Positions 14,844 to 24,309 of a stretch of DNA of 64,000 nucleotides are shown here, piece by piece. The notes under the pieces were generated by a model. It was not told where the DNA came from. It made no database searches and saw nothing but the letters and a program-made list of their open reading frames with translations. The stretch comes from Gulbenkiania mobilis (lineage in GTDB: Bacteria > Pseudomonadota > Gammaproteobacteria > Burkholderiales > Chromobacteriaceae): positions 1-64,000 of the forward strand of contig SMDA01000003.1 in the NCBI GenBank assembly GCA_004346645.1, given 5' to 3'. Made by a program: the position numbers and the translations under genes. How positions within the stretch are numbered: the first letter of the stretch is position 1; each line of letters begins with the position of its first letter.

Positions 14844-17501
14844 ATGCGCACACCCCGATTCTACGACTTCCGCAAGCGCGGCAACTGGTACCGCCTGGTA
14901 CCCAGCACCTCGATCGTGCTCTTCTTTCTGACCATGGCCATGATGCTGTGGACGCTCGATACCCGCGAAGGCGAGCAGCTGCGCACCAGCCTGGCGCGTG
15001 ATGCGCTGTGGGCCGAGCAAACGCTGCAGCTGCGCATGGAGGACAACCTCAATCAAGTGACCGAACTGGCCCGTGGCGCGGGCCGTGGAGACCTCGACGA
15101 ATCCGGCTTCCAGATCCAGGCCTCCCAGTTCCTGGCCAACACACCCGAGCTGATCGGCATTGTGCGCGCCGACACGGGCATGATTTTGCGCTGGATCGCG
15201 CCCTACGAAGCCGGCTTTCTCACCCCCGGCAGCGGGCTGTCCGGAGAGAGCGCCAGTGCCTTCGTCGAAGCGCGCATCCGGGAGCGCCCCATCTACAGCG
15301 CGCCCTACCAGGGTCCTGCGGGTGACTGGCGCTTCGAGCTGCAGGTACCGATCTTCCGTGACGGGCAGTTCGTTGGCAGCATGGTCGCCATTTTTAGCGC
15401 AGGCTCGCTGATCCGGCGCCTGCCGCCGGCGTGGTTTGCCGAGAAATACCAGCTCGAGCTGGTGGACAAGTCGGGCCGGGAACTGGCACGCAATGCCCAG
15501 AACCGGCTGCGCAACGAACTGTACGAAACGCTCGCGCTGCCCGGGACAGGGCTGTCCATCGTCGCGCGCCCGGTCAAGAGCGCCGTCACCCAGAGCCACC
15601 TGCTGCAAACCGGGCTGATCGGCGGGCTGACACTGCTGACGCTGCTGAGTCTGGTCAGTCTTAACCGCCACATCCACCGTCGCCAGGATGCCGAACGCGA
15701 GCGCGACCGGGTGTACCGGCTATCGCAGGAGCTGCTGGGCGTGGTCCGCCGCGACACCACCATCCTGCAGGTGAACCCGGCCTTCGGCCAGGCGCTGGGC
15801 TACCCGGGCGAGACATTGGTGGGCACGTCCTTTCTCAACTATCTCTATCCCGACGCACGCGAGACGGCGCGCGAAATCTTCGAACGGCTGTTCGAGGTGG
15901 ACGGCGCAGACCGCTTCGAGGAAACCCGGGTGGTGACGCGTGGCGGTGAGGTGCGCTGGATTGTCTGGGCGCTTAGTCCGCTGCGCGACAGCGGCGTGGT
16001 GTATCTGGCCGGCCGCGACATCACCGCCGAAAAGCAGGCCGAAGAGGCACTCAAGCGCGAGTTCGCCTTCCGACAGGCCATGGAGGATTCGCTGGTGGTG
16101 GGCATCCGCGCCATCGACCTGACCGGGCGCATCACCTACGTCAACCCGGCTTTCTGCACCATTACCGGCTTTTCGGCTACGGAGCTGATCGGCATCCTCC
16201 CCCCCTATCCCTACTGGCGCGACGGCGAGGGCCAGGCCGAGAACCGCCGCAACATGGAGTTGGCCCTTTCCGGCGCGGCGCCACGCGAAGGCTTCGAGAC
16301 GGTGCTATGTCGCAAGGACGGCACCGAGTTCCACGCCCACCTGCTGGTGTCGCCGCTGATCGATCCCGAGGGACGGCACGCCGGCTGGATGACCGCGTTG
16401 ACCGACATCACCGACCGACAGGAGGCACGGCGCCGACTGGAGGCCTCACACGAGCGCTTCGTGACCGTCATCGAGGGGCTGGACGCAGCGGTGGCGGTGG
16501 TGGACCCGAGCAGCCACGAGCTGCTCTTCTGCAACCAGCGCTACCGACACTGGTTCGCGCTGCGGGACGATCCTGGCGGCAGCGGGTATTGTGATCTGGC
16601 ACTGCTGCCATTACTGGAGCGGGGGCGCGATGACGACGAGATCGATGTCGAGCTGGAGCAGGCTGAAACCGGACGCTGGCTTTCCATCCGGCGGCGCCCG
16701 GTGCGCTGGGTGGATGGCCGGCAGGTCAGCATGGTGCTGCTGACCGACATCACCGAGGCCCACGAAAACGCAGCCCGCTACGAGGCCCAGCTGGAGAAGC
16801 TGCAAGCCACCAGCCGGCTGGTAACCATGGGCGAGATGGCCTCCACGCTGGCACACGAGCTCAACCAGCCGCTTTCCGCCATTGCCAATTACCAGGCCGG
16901 CTGCATCGAGCGTCTACGGCAGGGCCGCGCCACGCCCGAAAGCCTGTTGCCGGTGATGGAAAAGATCACGGCACAGGCCGAACGTGCAGGCAAGATCGTG
17001 CGCCGCGTGCGCGAGTTCGTGAAACAGAGCGAACCCAACCGCCAGCCCTGCCGGGTACCGGACATCGTGGAGGCCACGCTGGCCATTGCCGAGATCGAGG
17101 CGCGTCGCCTGGGCACGCAGGTGGAGGTGATGCTGGCCCCGGGCCTCAACCCGGTACTGGCCGACCCGATCCTGATTGAACAGGTGCTGATCAACCTGAT
17201 GAAGAACGGGCTGGAGGCGATGCAGGACGTCCCCTTGGGCGAGCGGTACCTGACGGTACGCGCGCTTCAGACCAGTGCCCGGCGCATCGAGATCAGCATC
17301 GCCGACCGGGGACCGGGCGTGCCCGACGCACTCAAGCTGCGCCTGTTCGATGCCTTTTTCACCACCAAGCCCGAGGGGATGGGCATGGGGCTCAACATCT
17401 GTCGCACCATCATCGAGTTCCATCAGGGACAACTCTGGGTGGAAGACGGCCCCGACGGTGGTAGCATCTTCCGATTCACCCTGCCGGTGTACGAAGCATG
17501 A
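14844..17501 (+). CDS. PAS-domain sensor histidine kinase (DctS/FixL-like)
   Basis: An 885-aa inner-membrane kinase. TM1 lies at about residues 22-38 and TM2 at about 255-272, enclosing a periplasmic sensor domain of roughly 215 residues. Three PAS-like domains follow (about 290-395, 405-520 and 535-640). The dimerisation box is MGEMASTLAHELNQPLSAIANY with His near 669, and the ATPase boxes are NLMKNGLEAM, DRGPGVP and MGMGLNICRTIIEFH. The ATG at 14844 is chosen; the frame extends far upstream without support. The stop overlaps the regulator start (ATGA). Architecture and the divergent solute-binding protein suggest sensing of an extracellular nutrient. Confidence 0.93.
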   Translation: MRTPRFYDFRKRGNWYRLVPSTSIVLFFLTMAMMLWTLDTREGEQLRTSLARDALWAEQTLQLRMEDNLNQVTELARGAGRGDLDESGFQIQASQFLANTPELIGIVRADTGMILRWIAPYEAGFLTPGSGLSGESASAFVEARIRERPIYSAPYQGPAGDWRFELQVPIFRDGQFVGSMVAIFSAGSLIRRLPPAWFAEKYQLELVDKSGRELARNAQNRLRNELYETLALPGTGLSIVARPVKSAVTQSHLLQTGLIGGLTLLTLLSLVSLNRHIHRRQDAERERDRVYRLSQELLGVVRRDTTILQVNPAFGQALGYPGETLVGTSFLNYLYPDARETAREIFERLFEVDGADRFEETRVVTRGGEVRWIVWALSPLRDSGVVYLAGRDITAEKQAEEALKREFAFRQAMEDSLVVGIRAIDLTGRITYVNPAFCTITGFSATELIGILPPYPYWRDGEGQAENRRNMELALSGAAPREGFETVLCRKDGTEFHAHLLVSPLIDPEGRHAGWMTALTDITDRQEARRRLEASHERFVTVIEGLDAAVAVVDPSSHELLFCNQRYRHWFALRDDPGGSGYCDLALLPLLERGRDDDEIDVELEQAETGRWLSIRRRPVRWVDGRQVSMVLLTDITEAHENAARYEAQLEKLQATSRLVTMGEMASTLAHELNQPLSAIANYQAGCIERLRQGRATPESLLPVMEKITAQAERAGKIVRRVREFVKQSEPNRQPCRVPDIVEATLAIAEIEARRLGTQVEVMLAPGLNPVLADPILIEQVLINLMKNGLEAMQDVPLGERYLTVRALQTSARRIEISIADRGPGVPDALKLRLFDAFFTTKPEGMGMGLNICRTIIEFHQGQLWVEDGPDGGSIFRFTLPVYEA

Positions 17502-18124
17502 AAAACAATGAAGCTGCGATCATTCACATTGTCGATGACGACGAAGCCTTCCGCGATTCGCTCCTGTGGCTACTGGAAAGCCACGACTACCGGGTAGTAG
17601 GCCACGACAGCGCCGAAGCTTTCCTGGAAGGCTTCGGCTCCGACGGCACCGGCTGCCTGGTGCTGGACATCCGCATGCCCGGCATGAGCGGTCTGGAGCT
17701 CTTCGAGGAGCTGTGCGCCCGTGGCAGCGACTGGCCGGTGATCTTCATCACCGGCCACGGCGATGTGCCGATGGCGGTACAGGCGGTCAAGCGCGGCGCG
17801 CACGACTTCCTGGAAAAGCCTTTCAACCAGCAGTCGCTGCTGGATGCAGTGGAGAGCGCGCTCGCCGCCTCACGTAGTCGTCGCGCCAGCGAGGCGGCCC
17901 GGGTGGCGATCGAAGATCGTCTGGCATCGCTGACCAGCCGCGAGCGCGAAGTGTTGGACAAGGTGATCGAGGGCAAGATGAACAAGGTCATCGCCGACGA
18001 ACTGGGCATCAGCATCAAGACGGTGGAAGCTCATCGCGGCAAGATGATGGACAAGATGGGGGCACGCTCGATCGCCGATCTGGTGCAGTCGGTGGTGACG
18101 TGCCGCCGACAGGGCGGAAGCTGA
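17498..18124 (+). CDS. FixJ/LuxR-family response regulator
   Basis: A 208-aa regulator. The receiver domain has acidic residues VDDDEAFRDS, the phospho-acceptor Asp in LVLDIRMPGMSG (about residue 56) and the Lys in LEKPFN. The C-terminal LuxR HTH is LTSREREVLDKVIEGKMNKVIADELGISIKTVEAHRGKMM. The 4-base overlap with the kinase gene makes the pair coupled. Likely targets are the divergent binding-protein gene and unlinked transport genes. Confidence 0.94.
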   Translation: MKNNEAAIIHIVDDDEAFRDSLLWLLESHDYRVVGHDSAEAFLEGFGSDGTGCLVLDIRMPGMSGLELFEELCARGSDWPVIFITGHGDVPMAVQAVKRGAHDFLEKPFNQQSLLDAVESALAASRSRRASEAARVAIEDRLASLTSREREVLDKVIEGKMNKVIADELGISIKTVEAHRGKMMDKMGARSIADLVQSVVTCRRQGGS

Positions 18125-18350
18125 GCCCGGGGGGTTTCCCCATCAGGATATTTCCCAATAGGCACGGTATCCCAGGCGGCCTACCATGCTCACCGGCACA
18201 TGACGCGAGCGATGTAAGTGTGCCGGAGGTGCGAGGTCCCCGGACGGTGGGTGAAACGGATGTTCCGCCCGGGCCCGGCCTGCGAGGGCGACGCAGCTCT
18301 CCCCTTTGTGTGTGTGCATTCCTCTGCTGAAAGCAGGATATTCAGCCTTC

Positions 18351-18381
18351 CCCCGTCTGGCGCGGCCAGACGGGGTTTTTT
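18351..18381 (+). terminator. Strong intrinsic terminator
   Basis: CCCCGTCTGG-CGCGG-CCAGACGGGG forms a 10-bp stem followed by TTTTTT. It ends the kinase/regulator transcript or a small RNA upstream of it. Confidence 0.9.
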
Positions 18382-18431
18382 CATCCCACGCACCGGCCGG
18401 GCCGGACAGGCCATCGGGCGCGCGCACAAAG

Positions 18432-18453
18432 AAAAGCCCGGCTTGAGCCGGGC
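18432..18453 (-). terminator. Terminator of the dadA-dadX operon
   Basis: On the minus strand GCCCGGC-TCAA-GCCGGGC is followed by TTTT, 33 bases beyond the alanine racemase stop. Confidence 0.85.
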
Positions 18454-18485
18454 AGGAACGACACACAAGCTACTCAGGGAAAGGG

Positions 18486-19556
18486 TCAGCTGTACTCGAA
18501 GCGCGCACGCTTGACGTTGCACAGCAGTTCATAACCAATGGTGCCGGCATGCGCGGCCACTTCGTTCACGCCCACCGCATCGCCCCACAGCTCCACCTCG
18601 CTGCCGATACCGGCATGCGGCAGGTCGGTCAGGTCGATGGTGATCATGTCCATCGACACGCGGCCGATGATGCGGGTGCGTACCCCGTCCACCGCGACCG
18701 GGCTGCCGGTGGACGCCAGCCGCGGGTAACCGTCGGCATAGCCACAGGCGATCAGCCCGATCCGTGTCGGGCGCTCGGTCACGAAGGTGCCCCCGTAGCC
18801 GACCGGCTGGCCGGCCGGCAGCTCGCGCGTGCCAAAGACACGCGTGGTCAGGCGCATCACCGGTCGCAGCCCCGCAGCCGCGGGGTGGCTAGTGTCGAAC
18901 GGCGTGGCACCGTACAGCATGATTCCGGGCCGCGCCCACTGCCGGTGGGCGCGCTCGTGCGCCATGATGGCTGCGGAATTGGCCACGCTCTCATCCCCGG
19001 GCAGCGCAGCGCAGACGCTGTCGAAGGTTTCGATCTGGGTACGGGTGGCGGAGTCGGCGGGTTCGTCGGCTCGGGCGAAGTGGGTCATCTTGACGATGCG
19101 CTCCACCTTGCCGCAGCCCATCAGGCGCTGGTGAGCGGCAGCGTAGTGCTCGGGGAAGAAGCCGGCGCGGTGCATGCCGGAGTCCATCTTCAGCCATACG
19201 GTCAGGCCCCTGGCCGAAGCGGGCAGCGCTTCGATCATGGCCAGCTGCTCTGCGCTCTGGACGACAGGCCAGAAGCCGTGTTGGCGCACAAGCGCCAGTT
19301 CTTCCGCCTCGAAGACCCCTTCCAGAAGTACGATGGGCTGATCAAGCCCGCCCTCGCGCAACTGGATGGCTTCCTCGATGGAGGCTACGGCAAAGCCGTC
19401 GGCCACATCGGCCAGCGCCCGGGCACAGCGTACAGCACCGTGCCCGTAAGCGTTGGCCTTGACCACGGCGAGCGCCCGCCCGCCGTGCTGGCTGCGTGCC
19501 AGAAGATAGTTGTGTTTGAGATTGTCCAGCCGGATGCTGGCGACCAAAGGACGCAT
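18486..19556 (-). CDS. dadX: Alanine racemase (catabolic)
   Basis: A 356-aa PLP enzyme interconverting L- and D-alanine. The PLP lysine is K33 in VVKANAYGHG, the second catalytic base is Tyr in VGYGGTFVTERP, and the substrate/PLP region is GRVSMDMITIDLTD. It follows dadA by 8 bases, so the two form the classic L-alanine catabolic operon in which the racemase feeds D-alanine to the dehydrogenase. It could also supply D-alanine for peptidoglycan if no other racemase exists. Confidence 0.95.
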   Translation of the reverse strand: MRPLVASIRLDNLKHNYLLARSQHGGRALAVVKANAYGHGAVRCARALADVADGFAVASIEEAIQLREGGLDQPIVLLEGVFEAEELALVRQHGFWPVVQSAEQLAMIEALPASARGLTVWLKMDSGMHRAGFFPEHYAAAHQRLMGCGKVERIVKMTHFARADEPADSATRTQIETFDSVCAALPGDESVANSAAIMAHERAHRQWARPGIMLYGATPFDTSHPAAAGLRPVMRLTTRVFGTRELPAGQPVGYGGTFVTERPTRIGLIACGYADGYPRLASTGSPVAVDGVRTRIIGRVSMDMITIDLTDLPHAGIGSEVELWGDAVGVNEVAAHAGTIGYELLCNVKRARFEYS

Positions 19557-19564
19557 TTTCTGCC

Positions 19565-20872
19565 TCAGACGTTGGCGGTGGCGGCCTGGGTGGCCGTTGC
19601 CACCAGAACTTGGCTGCCCTTGGCATACCGCTGGATCGACAGACCGTCCACACTGATTTCCGGCTTCGTGCCGGTAACGAGATCCGCCATAACCTTGCCA
19701 GAGCCGGCCGACATGGTCCAGCCGAGCGTTCCGTGGCCGGTGTTGAGCGACAGGTTGGCAAAGCGGGTGCCGCCGATGATCGGCGTGCCGTCCGGGGTCA
19801 TCGGGCGCAGACCGGTCCAGAAGGTGGCCGCAGGGATGTCCCCACCGTTCGGGAACAGGTCGCTCACCACCATTTCCAGCGTTTCGCGCCGACGCGGATT
19901 GAGATCCAGGTTGTAACCGGACAGCTCGGCCATGCCGCCGACGCGGATGCGGTCGTCAAAGCGGGTGATGGCCACCTTGTAGGTCTCGTCGAGCACGGTC
20001 GACACCGGGGCGCCGGCCGGGTTGGTGATCGGCACCGTCAGCGAGTAACCCTTTACCGGGTAGACCGGGATGTCGATGTCCAGCGTCTTGACAAGATCGC
20101 GCGAGTAGCTGCCAAGCGCCACCACGTAGTGGTCGGCAGTATGCAGCACATCGCCCACGCGCACGCCGGTGATGCGTCGTCCATCCTGCTCCAGCGCGGA
20201 AACCTGCTGGCCGAAGAGGAAGTTCACGCCCTTGTCGCGGCACAGCTCGGCCAGGCGGGTGGTGAATAGCTGGCAGTCCCCGGTTTCGTCATTGGGCAAT
20301 TGCAGGCCGCCGGTCAGCTTGTGCCGGGTGGCCGTCAGCGCCGGCTCCACACGGGCGCACCCTTCCGGATCCAGCACATTGAAGTCGACGCCGCACTCCT
20401 TGAGCACCTCGATATCCTTGCCCATGCCATCCAGCTGGGCCTGAGTGCGGAAGAGCTGCAGCGTACCGCCCTGCCGGCCTTCGTAGGCGATGCCGGTTTC
20501 GGCGCGCAGCTCGCGGATCTTGTCGCGGCTGTACTCGGCCAGACGCATCATGCGGCCCTTGTTGACGTTGTAGGCGGCATAGTTGCAGTTAGAGAGCATC
20601 TTCACCAGCCATTGCAGCTGGTACAAGGTGCCATCCGGGCGTACCGCCAGCGGGGCGTGGCGCTGGAACAGCCACTTGACCGCTTTCTGCGGAATGCCGG
20701 GCGCTGCCCACGGGGCGGAATACCCGGGGGAGATCTGGCCCGCGTTGCCGAAACTGGTTTCCAGTGCCACACCTTCCTGACGCTCGATCACGGTGACTTC
20801 GCAGCCGGCCTTGGCCAGATACCATGCAGTGGAAATCCCAACGACGCCGCCACCCAGTACGATCACTTTCAT
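19565..20872 (-). CDS. dadA: D-amino acid dehydrogenase small subunit
   Basis: A 435-aa FAD enzyme of the membrane-associated respiratory chain, oxidising D-alanine to pyruvate and ammonia. The N-terminal dinucleotide fold is [23 protein letters not shown], with [20 protein letters not shown] and the C-terminal [19 protein letters not shown]. It is the first gene of the dadAX operon, with a 163-base promoter region shared with a divergent Lrp-type gene. A leader hairpin (20914-20932) lies upstream of the start. Confidence 0.96.
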   Translation of the reverse strand: MKVIVLGGGVVGISTAWYLAKAGCEVTVIERQEGVALETSFGNAGQISPGYSAPWAAPGIPQKAVKWLFQRHAPLAVRPDGTLYQLQWLVKMLSNCNYAAYNVNKGRMMRLAEYSRDKIRELRAETGIAYEGRQGGTLQLFRTQAQLDGMGKDIEVLKECGVDFNVLDPEGCARVEPALTATRHKLTGGLQLPNDETGDCQLFTTRLAELCRDKGVNFLFGQQVSALEQDGRRITGVRVGDVLHTADHYVVALGSYSRDLVKTLDIDIPVYPVKGYSLTVPITNPAGAPVSTVLDETYKVAITRFDDRIRVGGMAELSGYNLDLNPRRRETLEMVVSDLFPNGGDIPAATFWTGLRPMTPDGTPIIGGTRFANLSLNTGHGTLGWTMSAGSGKVMADLVTGTKPEISVDGLSIQRYAKGSQVLVATATQAATANV

Positions 20873-21035
20873 TGCCCGGAGACTCCTGATGCGCTTGTAT
20901 GTTCAAGTAAATAAGCAGCCTTTCCGGCTGCTAGTGATTCCCGGTAGTATATTGACTAGATTGCAGTTTTTTTCTCTTATTTTGAGCATATGGTCAGGTC
21001 ATTTAACTGGCTCACCCCCTTCTTGGCAGTGAAAA
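20873..21035. promoter_or_regulatory. Divergent dadA / Lrp promoter region
   Basis: An AT-rich 163-base region. On the minus strand TATACT (20946-20951) suits a dadA -10. The dadA leader then contains AGCAGCC-GGAAA-GGCTGCT (20914-20932) followed by TATTTACTT, which resembles a weak attenuator. On the plus strand TTGACT near 20952 could serve the regulator gene. AT-rich tracts such as TTTTTTTCTCTTATTTTGAG would suit Lrp-family binding. Confidence 0.45.
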
Positions 21036-21527
21036 ATGAAAAACAGCTCTTCCGGCGCGGTACGGGCTCTTGACAAGCTCGACCTCAAGATATTGCGTGC
21101 ACTGCAACAGAACGCCCGCATCCCCATGACCGAGCTGGCCGAGAAGGTGGGACTCTCGACCACCCCCTGCACCGAACGGGTGCGGCGGCTGGAGCGCGAC
21201 GGTGTCATCGAAGGCTATTACGCCAAGCTCAACCCACAAGCCCTGAATGCGTCACTGCTGGTGTTCGTGGAAATCAAGCTCTCGAGCAAGTCGGGAGATC
21301 TGTTCGATGCCTTCCGGCGCGAGGTGCAGAAGCTGCCGGAGGTGCTGGAGTGTCATCTGGTCTCCGGCGAGTTCGACTACCTGCTCAAGGCCCGCATCGC
21401 CGACATGTCGATGTACCGCAAGCTGCTGGGTGACATCCTGCTTAAGCTGCCGGCGGCCAACGAGTCGCGCAGCTATGTGGTAATGGAGGAAGTGAAGGAG
21501 ACCCTGCGTCTGCCCTTGGGCGAGTGA
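21036..21527 (+). CDS. dadR: Lrp/AsnC-family regulator (DadR-like)
   Basis: A 163-aa regulator. The HTH is LDKLDLKILRALQQNARIPMTELAEKVGLSTTPCTERVRRLE, and the RAM ligand domain has LLVFVEIKLSSKSGDLF and LPEVLECHLVSGEFDYLLKARI. Its position divergent from dadA matches DadR/Lrp activators of the alanine catabolic operon in other proteobacteria. The symbol rests on context and family, not on a unique motif. Confidence 0.85.
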   Translation: MKNSSSGAVRALDKLDLKILRALQQNARIPMTELAEKVGLSTTPCTERVRRLERDGVIEGYYAKLNPQALNASLLVFVEIKLSSKSGDLFDAFRREVQKLPEVLECHLVSGEFDYLLKARIADMSMYRKLLGDILLKLPAANESRSYVVMEEVKETLRLPLGE

Positions 21528-21528
21528 C

Positions 21529-21565
21529 TGCACCGCGATGGGGCAAGCTGCACCTTCATGGCGCC
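21529..21565. promoter_or_regulatory. Two candidate NtrC enhancer sites upstream of amtB
   Basis: TGCACC-N5-GGGGCA (21529-21545) and TGCACC-N5-GGCGCC (21549-21565) resemble the NtrC consensus TGCACC-N5-GGTGCA with 1 and 2 mismatches. They are spaced 20 bases centre to centre, two helical turns, and lie about 145-180 bases upstream of the predicted start of transcription. That is the usual position for an enhancer of a sigma-54 promoter. Confidence 0.6.
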
Positions 21566-21683
21566 TGATGCGCGCTACGCGCTCTGTTAGCGGGCACGCA
21601 CGGCCCCTTCCTGCTACGGCAACCGGCCCTGCGCACCCCGTTGGCGCACCCTTGCACCATCCTGCCCTCCGCTTGCACCGTCA

Positions 21684-21699
21684 TGGCACTGCTTTTGCT
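21684..21699 (+). promoter_or_regulatory. Sigma-54 promoter of amtB
   Basis: TGGCAC-TGCTT-TTGCT matches the -24/-12 consensus TGGCAC-N5-TTGCW, with GG and GC separated by 10 bases. It lies 38 bases upstream of the amtB start. A further TGCACC-N5-GGCACT overlaps the -24 element. Confidence 0.85.
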
Positions 21700-21736
21700 T
21701 TTCCCGCGCGACACAAAACCATGACGGGACGAAACC

Positions 21737-22936
21737 ATGCAGGCAAGCGAATCCATCAATGTACTTTTCCTGCTCCTCGGGGCGGTGATGATCCTGGCGA
21801 TGCACGCCGGCTTCGCCTTCCTGGAACTGGGCACGGTACGCAAGAAGAACCAGGTGAATGCGCTGGTGAAGATCCTGACAGACTTCGCCGTGTCGGCGCT
21901 GGCCTACTTTTTCATCGGCTATACCGTCGCCTATGGTAGCGGCTTCTGGCAGGGCGCCAGCACGTTGGGCCAGCACCATGGCTATGAACTGGTGAAGTTC
22001 TTCTTCTTGCTGACCTTCGCTGCTGCGATCCCGGCAATCGTCTCGGGGGGTATTGCCGAGCGCGCGCGCTTTCATCCCCAGTCGGCGGCCACCTTCCTGA
22101 TCGTGGGGGTGGTTTATCCGTTCTTCGAGGGCCTGGCGTGGAACGACCGCTTCGGCGTGCAGGACGCGCTGAAGACGGTCTTCGGCCAACCTTTCCATGA
22201 TTTTGCGGGATCGGTGGTGGTCCATGCGGTCGGCGGCTGGATAGCGCTGGCAGCAGTGCTGCTTCTGGGGGCACGCCGGGGGCGCTATAACCGTGAGGGC
22301 CGGGTGTCCGCCCATCCGCCCTCCTCCATTCCGTTTCTGGCACTGGGGGCCTGGATCCTGATGGTGGGCTGGTTCGGCTTCAACGTGATGAGCGCCCAGC
22401 GCGTGGAAGGCATTTCCGGTCTGGTGGCGATCAACTCCCTGATGGCGATGGTCGGCGGTACCTTAAGCGCGATGTGGCTGGGCCGCAACGACCCGGGGTT
22501 CATCCACAATGGGCCGCTGGCGGGCCTGGTGGCCGTGTGCGCCGGATCGGATGTGATGCATCCGGTGGGCGCGCTGGCTGTGGGCGCAATCGCTGGCGTA
22601 CTGTTCGTGGCACTGTTCACGCAGACGCAAAACCGTTGGAAGATCGATGACGTGCTCGGAGTGTGGCCCTTGCACGGACTGTGCGGTGCGTGGGGCGGGG
22701 TGGCAGCGGGCCTCTTCGGCCAACCCTGGCTGGGGGGTACGGGTGGCGTAAGTCTGGCGGCGCAGCTGATCGGCACAGCCGGTGGGATTGCGGTGGGATT
22801 CGGCGGGGGCTGGCTGGTGTACGGCGTGCTGAAAAAGCTGTTGGGGCTTCGCCTGAGCGAAGAAGAAGAATTCAATGGCGCGGACCTGTCGATCCACCGC
22901 ATCACCGCTACGCCCGAGCGGGAAACCAACTGGTAG
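21737..22936 (+). CDS. amtB: Ammonium transporter
   Basis: A 399-aa inner-membrane Amt/MEP/Rh channel with about 11 membrane helices, taking up ammonium under nitrogen limitation. Family landmarks are AGFAFLELGTVRKKNQVNALVK, the DFAGSVVVHAVGGWIAL region, the pore histidines in SDVMHPVGALAVG, and PLHGLCGAWGGVAAGLFG. No glnK gene is adjacent, unlike the usual glnK-amtB pair. A sigma-54 promoter and NtrC-like sites lie upstream. Two exact uptake-like words (22181-22191 and 22715-22725) are both read as FGQP in loops. Confidence 0.95.
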   Translation: MQASESINVLFLLLGAVMILAMHAGFAFLELGTVRKKNQVNALVKILTDFAVSALAYFFIGYTVAYGSGFWQGASTLGQHHGYELVKFFFLLTFAAAIPAIVSGGIAERARFHPQSAATFLIVGVVYPFFEGLAWNDRFGVQDALKTVFGQPFHDFAGSVVVHAVGGWIALAAVLLLGARRGRYNREGRVSAHPPSSIPFLALGAWILMVGWFGFNVMSAQRVEGISGLVAINSLMAMVGGTLSAMWLGRNDPGFIHNGPLAGLVAVCAGSDVMHPVGALAVGAIAGVLFVALFTQTQNRWKIDDVLGVWPLHGLCGAWGGVAAGLFGQPWLGGTGGVSLAAQLIGTAGGIAVGFGGGWLVYGVLKKLLGLRLSEEEEFNGADLSIHRITATPERETNW

Positions 22937-22960
22937 CGGCCCGCCCTGATCGTAGCAAGA

Positions 22961-22984
22961 AGCCCCGCCTGAGCGGGGTTTTTT
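22961..22984 (+). terminator. Terminator of amtB
   Basis: CCCCGC-CTGA-GCGGGG stem with flanking A-T pairs and TTTTTT, about 25 bases after the stop codon. Confidence 0.88.
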
Positions 22985-23178
22985 GTTGAGAATTACTGGG
23001 GAATGTTGCTTGAAAGACTCATCAAAAAATTCTATCGTCCTGCTTCCTCCAAAAGAGCCAATCAAGGGCTAACATGGCGCCGTGGAGGCCGGCCTATGCC
23101 GCGCCAACCCAAAAAACCAGGGCCATCCAAAGAGCCTCGCATCCCACACCGATACCAACATCAACAAGGAACCCACCC

Positions 23179-24309
23179 ATGTTTGGTCTGAAGAAAAAGC
23201 AGGCACAGGAAGCTGCCCAGGCGGCCGAAATCGCATGCCTCAAGACGGTGCTGGACCTGGTGGACAACCTGGTTCTGCTTGCCGACACCAGCCACGACAA
23301 CAACGTCTTCTACATGAACCGAACGGCGCAGCAGTTGTTCGGTCGCATGCACGGCCAGCTGAGCGAGCGCTACGGCAGCCGCCAGGCCGGGGAGATCCTC
23401 GGCCACAGCATCCACCGCTTTCATCCCGACCCGGACCGCATCCGGCGCATCTTCGACGACCTCGCGCAGCGACGCATCACCGAGCACGCTGCCCTCATCC
23501 CCATGGGCAAGGTCGTCTTCCAGACACGGGCCTATCCGATCTGGGACAGCGAAGACCCATCACGTCTGGTGTGCTTTATGGCCTGCTGGCGTGATGTGAC
23601 CGCCGATCAGGAGGCCCAGCGTCTAGCACAGGAAAACGCCCGGCAGCGCGTGCGGCTGGAGGCGGCGCTGGACTCGCTCAAGGGTACGCTGTCCGGCCTG
23701 TCGGATTCGATCTCCGGCGTGGCCAGCCAGACCGCCAGTGCGTCGGAGAGCGCGCAAAGCATGCAGGCCGAGAGCCGCACCAGCGCGGAGGTGATCGGAC
23801 GCACCAGTCAGAGCATGAACGAAGTCTCGGACATGGTGCGCACCACGGCCGACGGGCTGACGCTGCTGGGTCGTCGCTCCGAGGAGATCGGCCGCATCGT
23901 GGGGGTGATCAAGGAGATTGCCGACCAGACCAACCTGCTGGCGCTCAATGCCGCCATCGAGGCCGCTCGCGCGGGCGAGACGGGCCGCGGCTTTGCGGTG
24001 GTAGCGGACGAGGTGCGCAAGCTGGCCGAGCGCACCACCCAGTCCACCAGCGAGATCGCAGGCACCATCCACACCATCCAGCAGGACGTGCGTCAGAATG
24101 TGGAAGTTATGAGCGAAGGCCGGCAGAAGGTAGAACAGGCCGAGGATGCGTTCCGCCAAGCCGAAACCAGCCTCAGCCGCATCGTGGGCGAAATCGGCAG
24201 TCTAAAGACAGCCGTGATGGACATCGCGGAAGCCGCCGAGCGCCAGTCGCATGCCACGCGTGATATCGTTGAAACCCTGCACACCATGACCCACGACACC
24301 AGCGCATGA
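23179..24309 (+). CDS. Soluble PAS-type methyl-accepting chemotaxis protein
   Basis: A 376-aa chemoreceptor without membrane segments or HAMP domain. The N-terminal PAS-like domain (about residues 20-150: [38 protein letters not shown]) joins a shortened MCP signalling coiled coil whose hairpin tip is [22 protein letters not shown]. It probably senses a cytoplasmic cue such as redox or a metabolite. ATG 23179 has AAGGA upstream. Its stop overlaps the next start (ATGA). Confidence 0.88.
   Translation: MFGLKKKQAQEAAQAAEIACLKTVLDLVDNLVLLADTSHDNNVFYMNRTAQQLFGRMHGQLSERYGSRQAGEILGHSIHRFHPDPDRIRRIFDDLAQRRITEHAALIPMGKVVFQTRAYPIWDSEDPSRLVCFMACWRDVTADQEAQRLAQENARQRVRLEAALDSLKGTLSGLSDSISGVASQTASASESAQSMQAESRTSAEVIGRTSQSMNEVSDMVRTTADGLTLLGRRSEEIGRIVGVIKEIADQTNLLALNAAIEAARAGETGRGFAVVADEVRKLAERTTQSTSEIAGTIHTIQQDVRQNVEVMSEGRQKVEQAEDAFRQAETSLSRIVGEIGSLKTAVMDIAEAAERQSHATRDIVETLHTMTHDTSA

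Larger units (their letters stand above)
18125..18485. other. 361-base intergenic region with two terminators
   Basis: No convincing gene. A strong plus-strand terminator lies 226 bases after the fixJ-type stop, and a minus-strand terminator serves dadX. Between 18220 and 18350 the plus strand is rich in self-complementary stretches (CGGATGTTCCG at about 18257; GGAG...GCG facing CGCAG...CTCC). This could be a structured 3' UTR or a small RNA ending at 18381. No consensus promoter is evident and it matches no riboswitch, 4.5S, 6S or RNase P signature that I know. Confidence 0.4.

Noticed and set aside
18220..18350. Glycine or other riboswitch before dadX/dadA or after fixJ
   Set aside because: Some GGAGAG-like pieces occur, but the conserved glycine aptamer blocks are absent and position and strand do not fit.
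23000..23178. Sigma-28 flagellar-type promoter before the soluble chemoreceptor
   Set aside because: Only a loose match (TCAA followed by GCCGTGGA) was visible, too weak to call.
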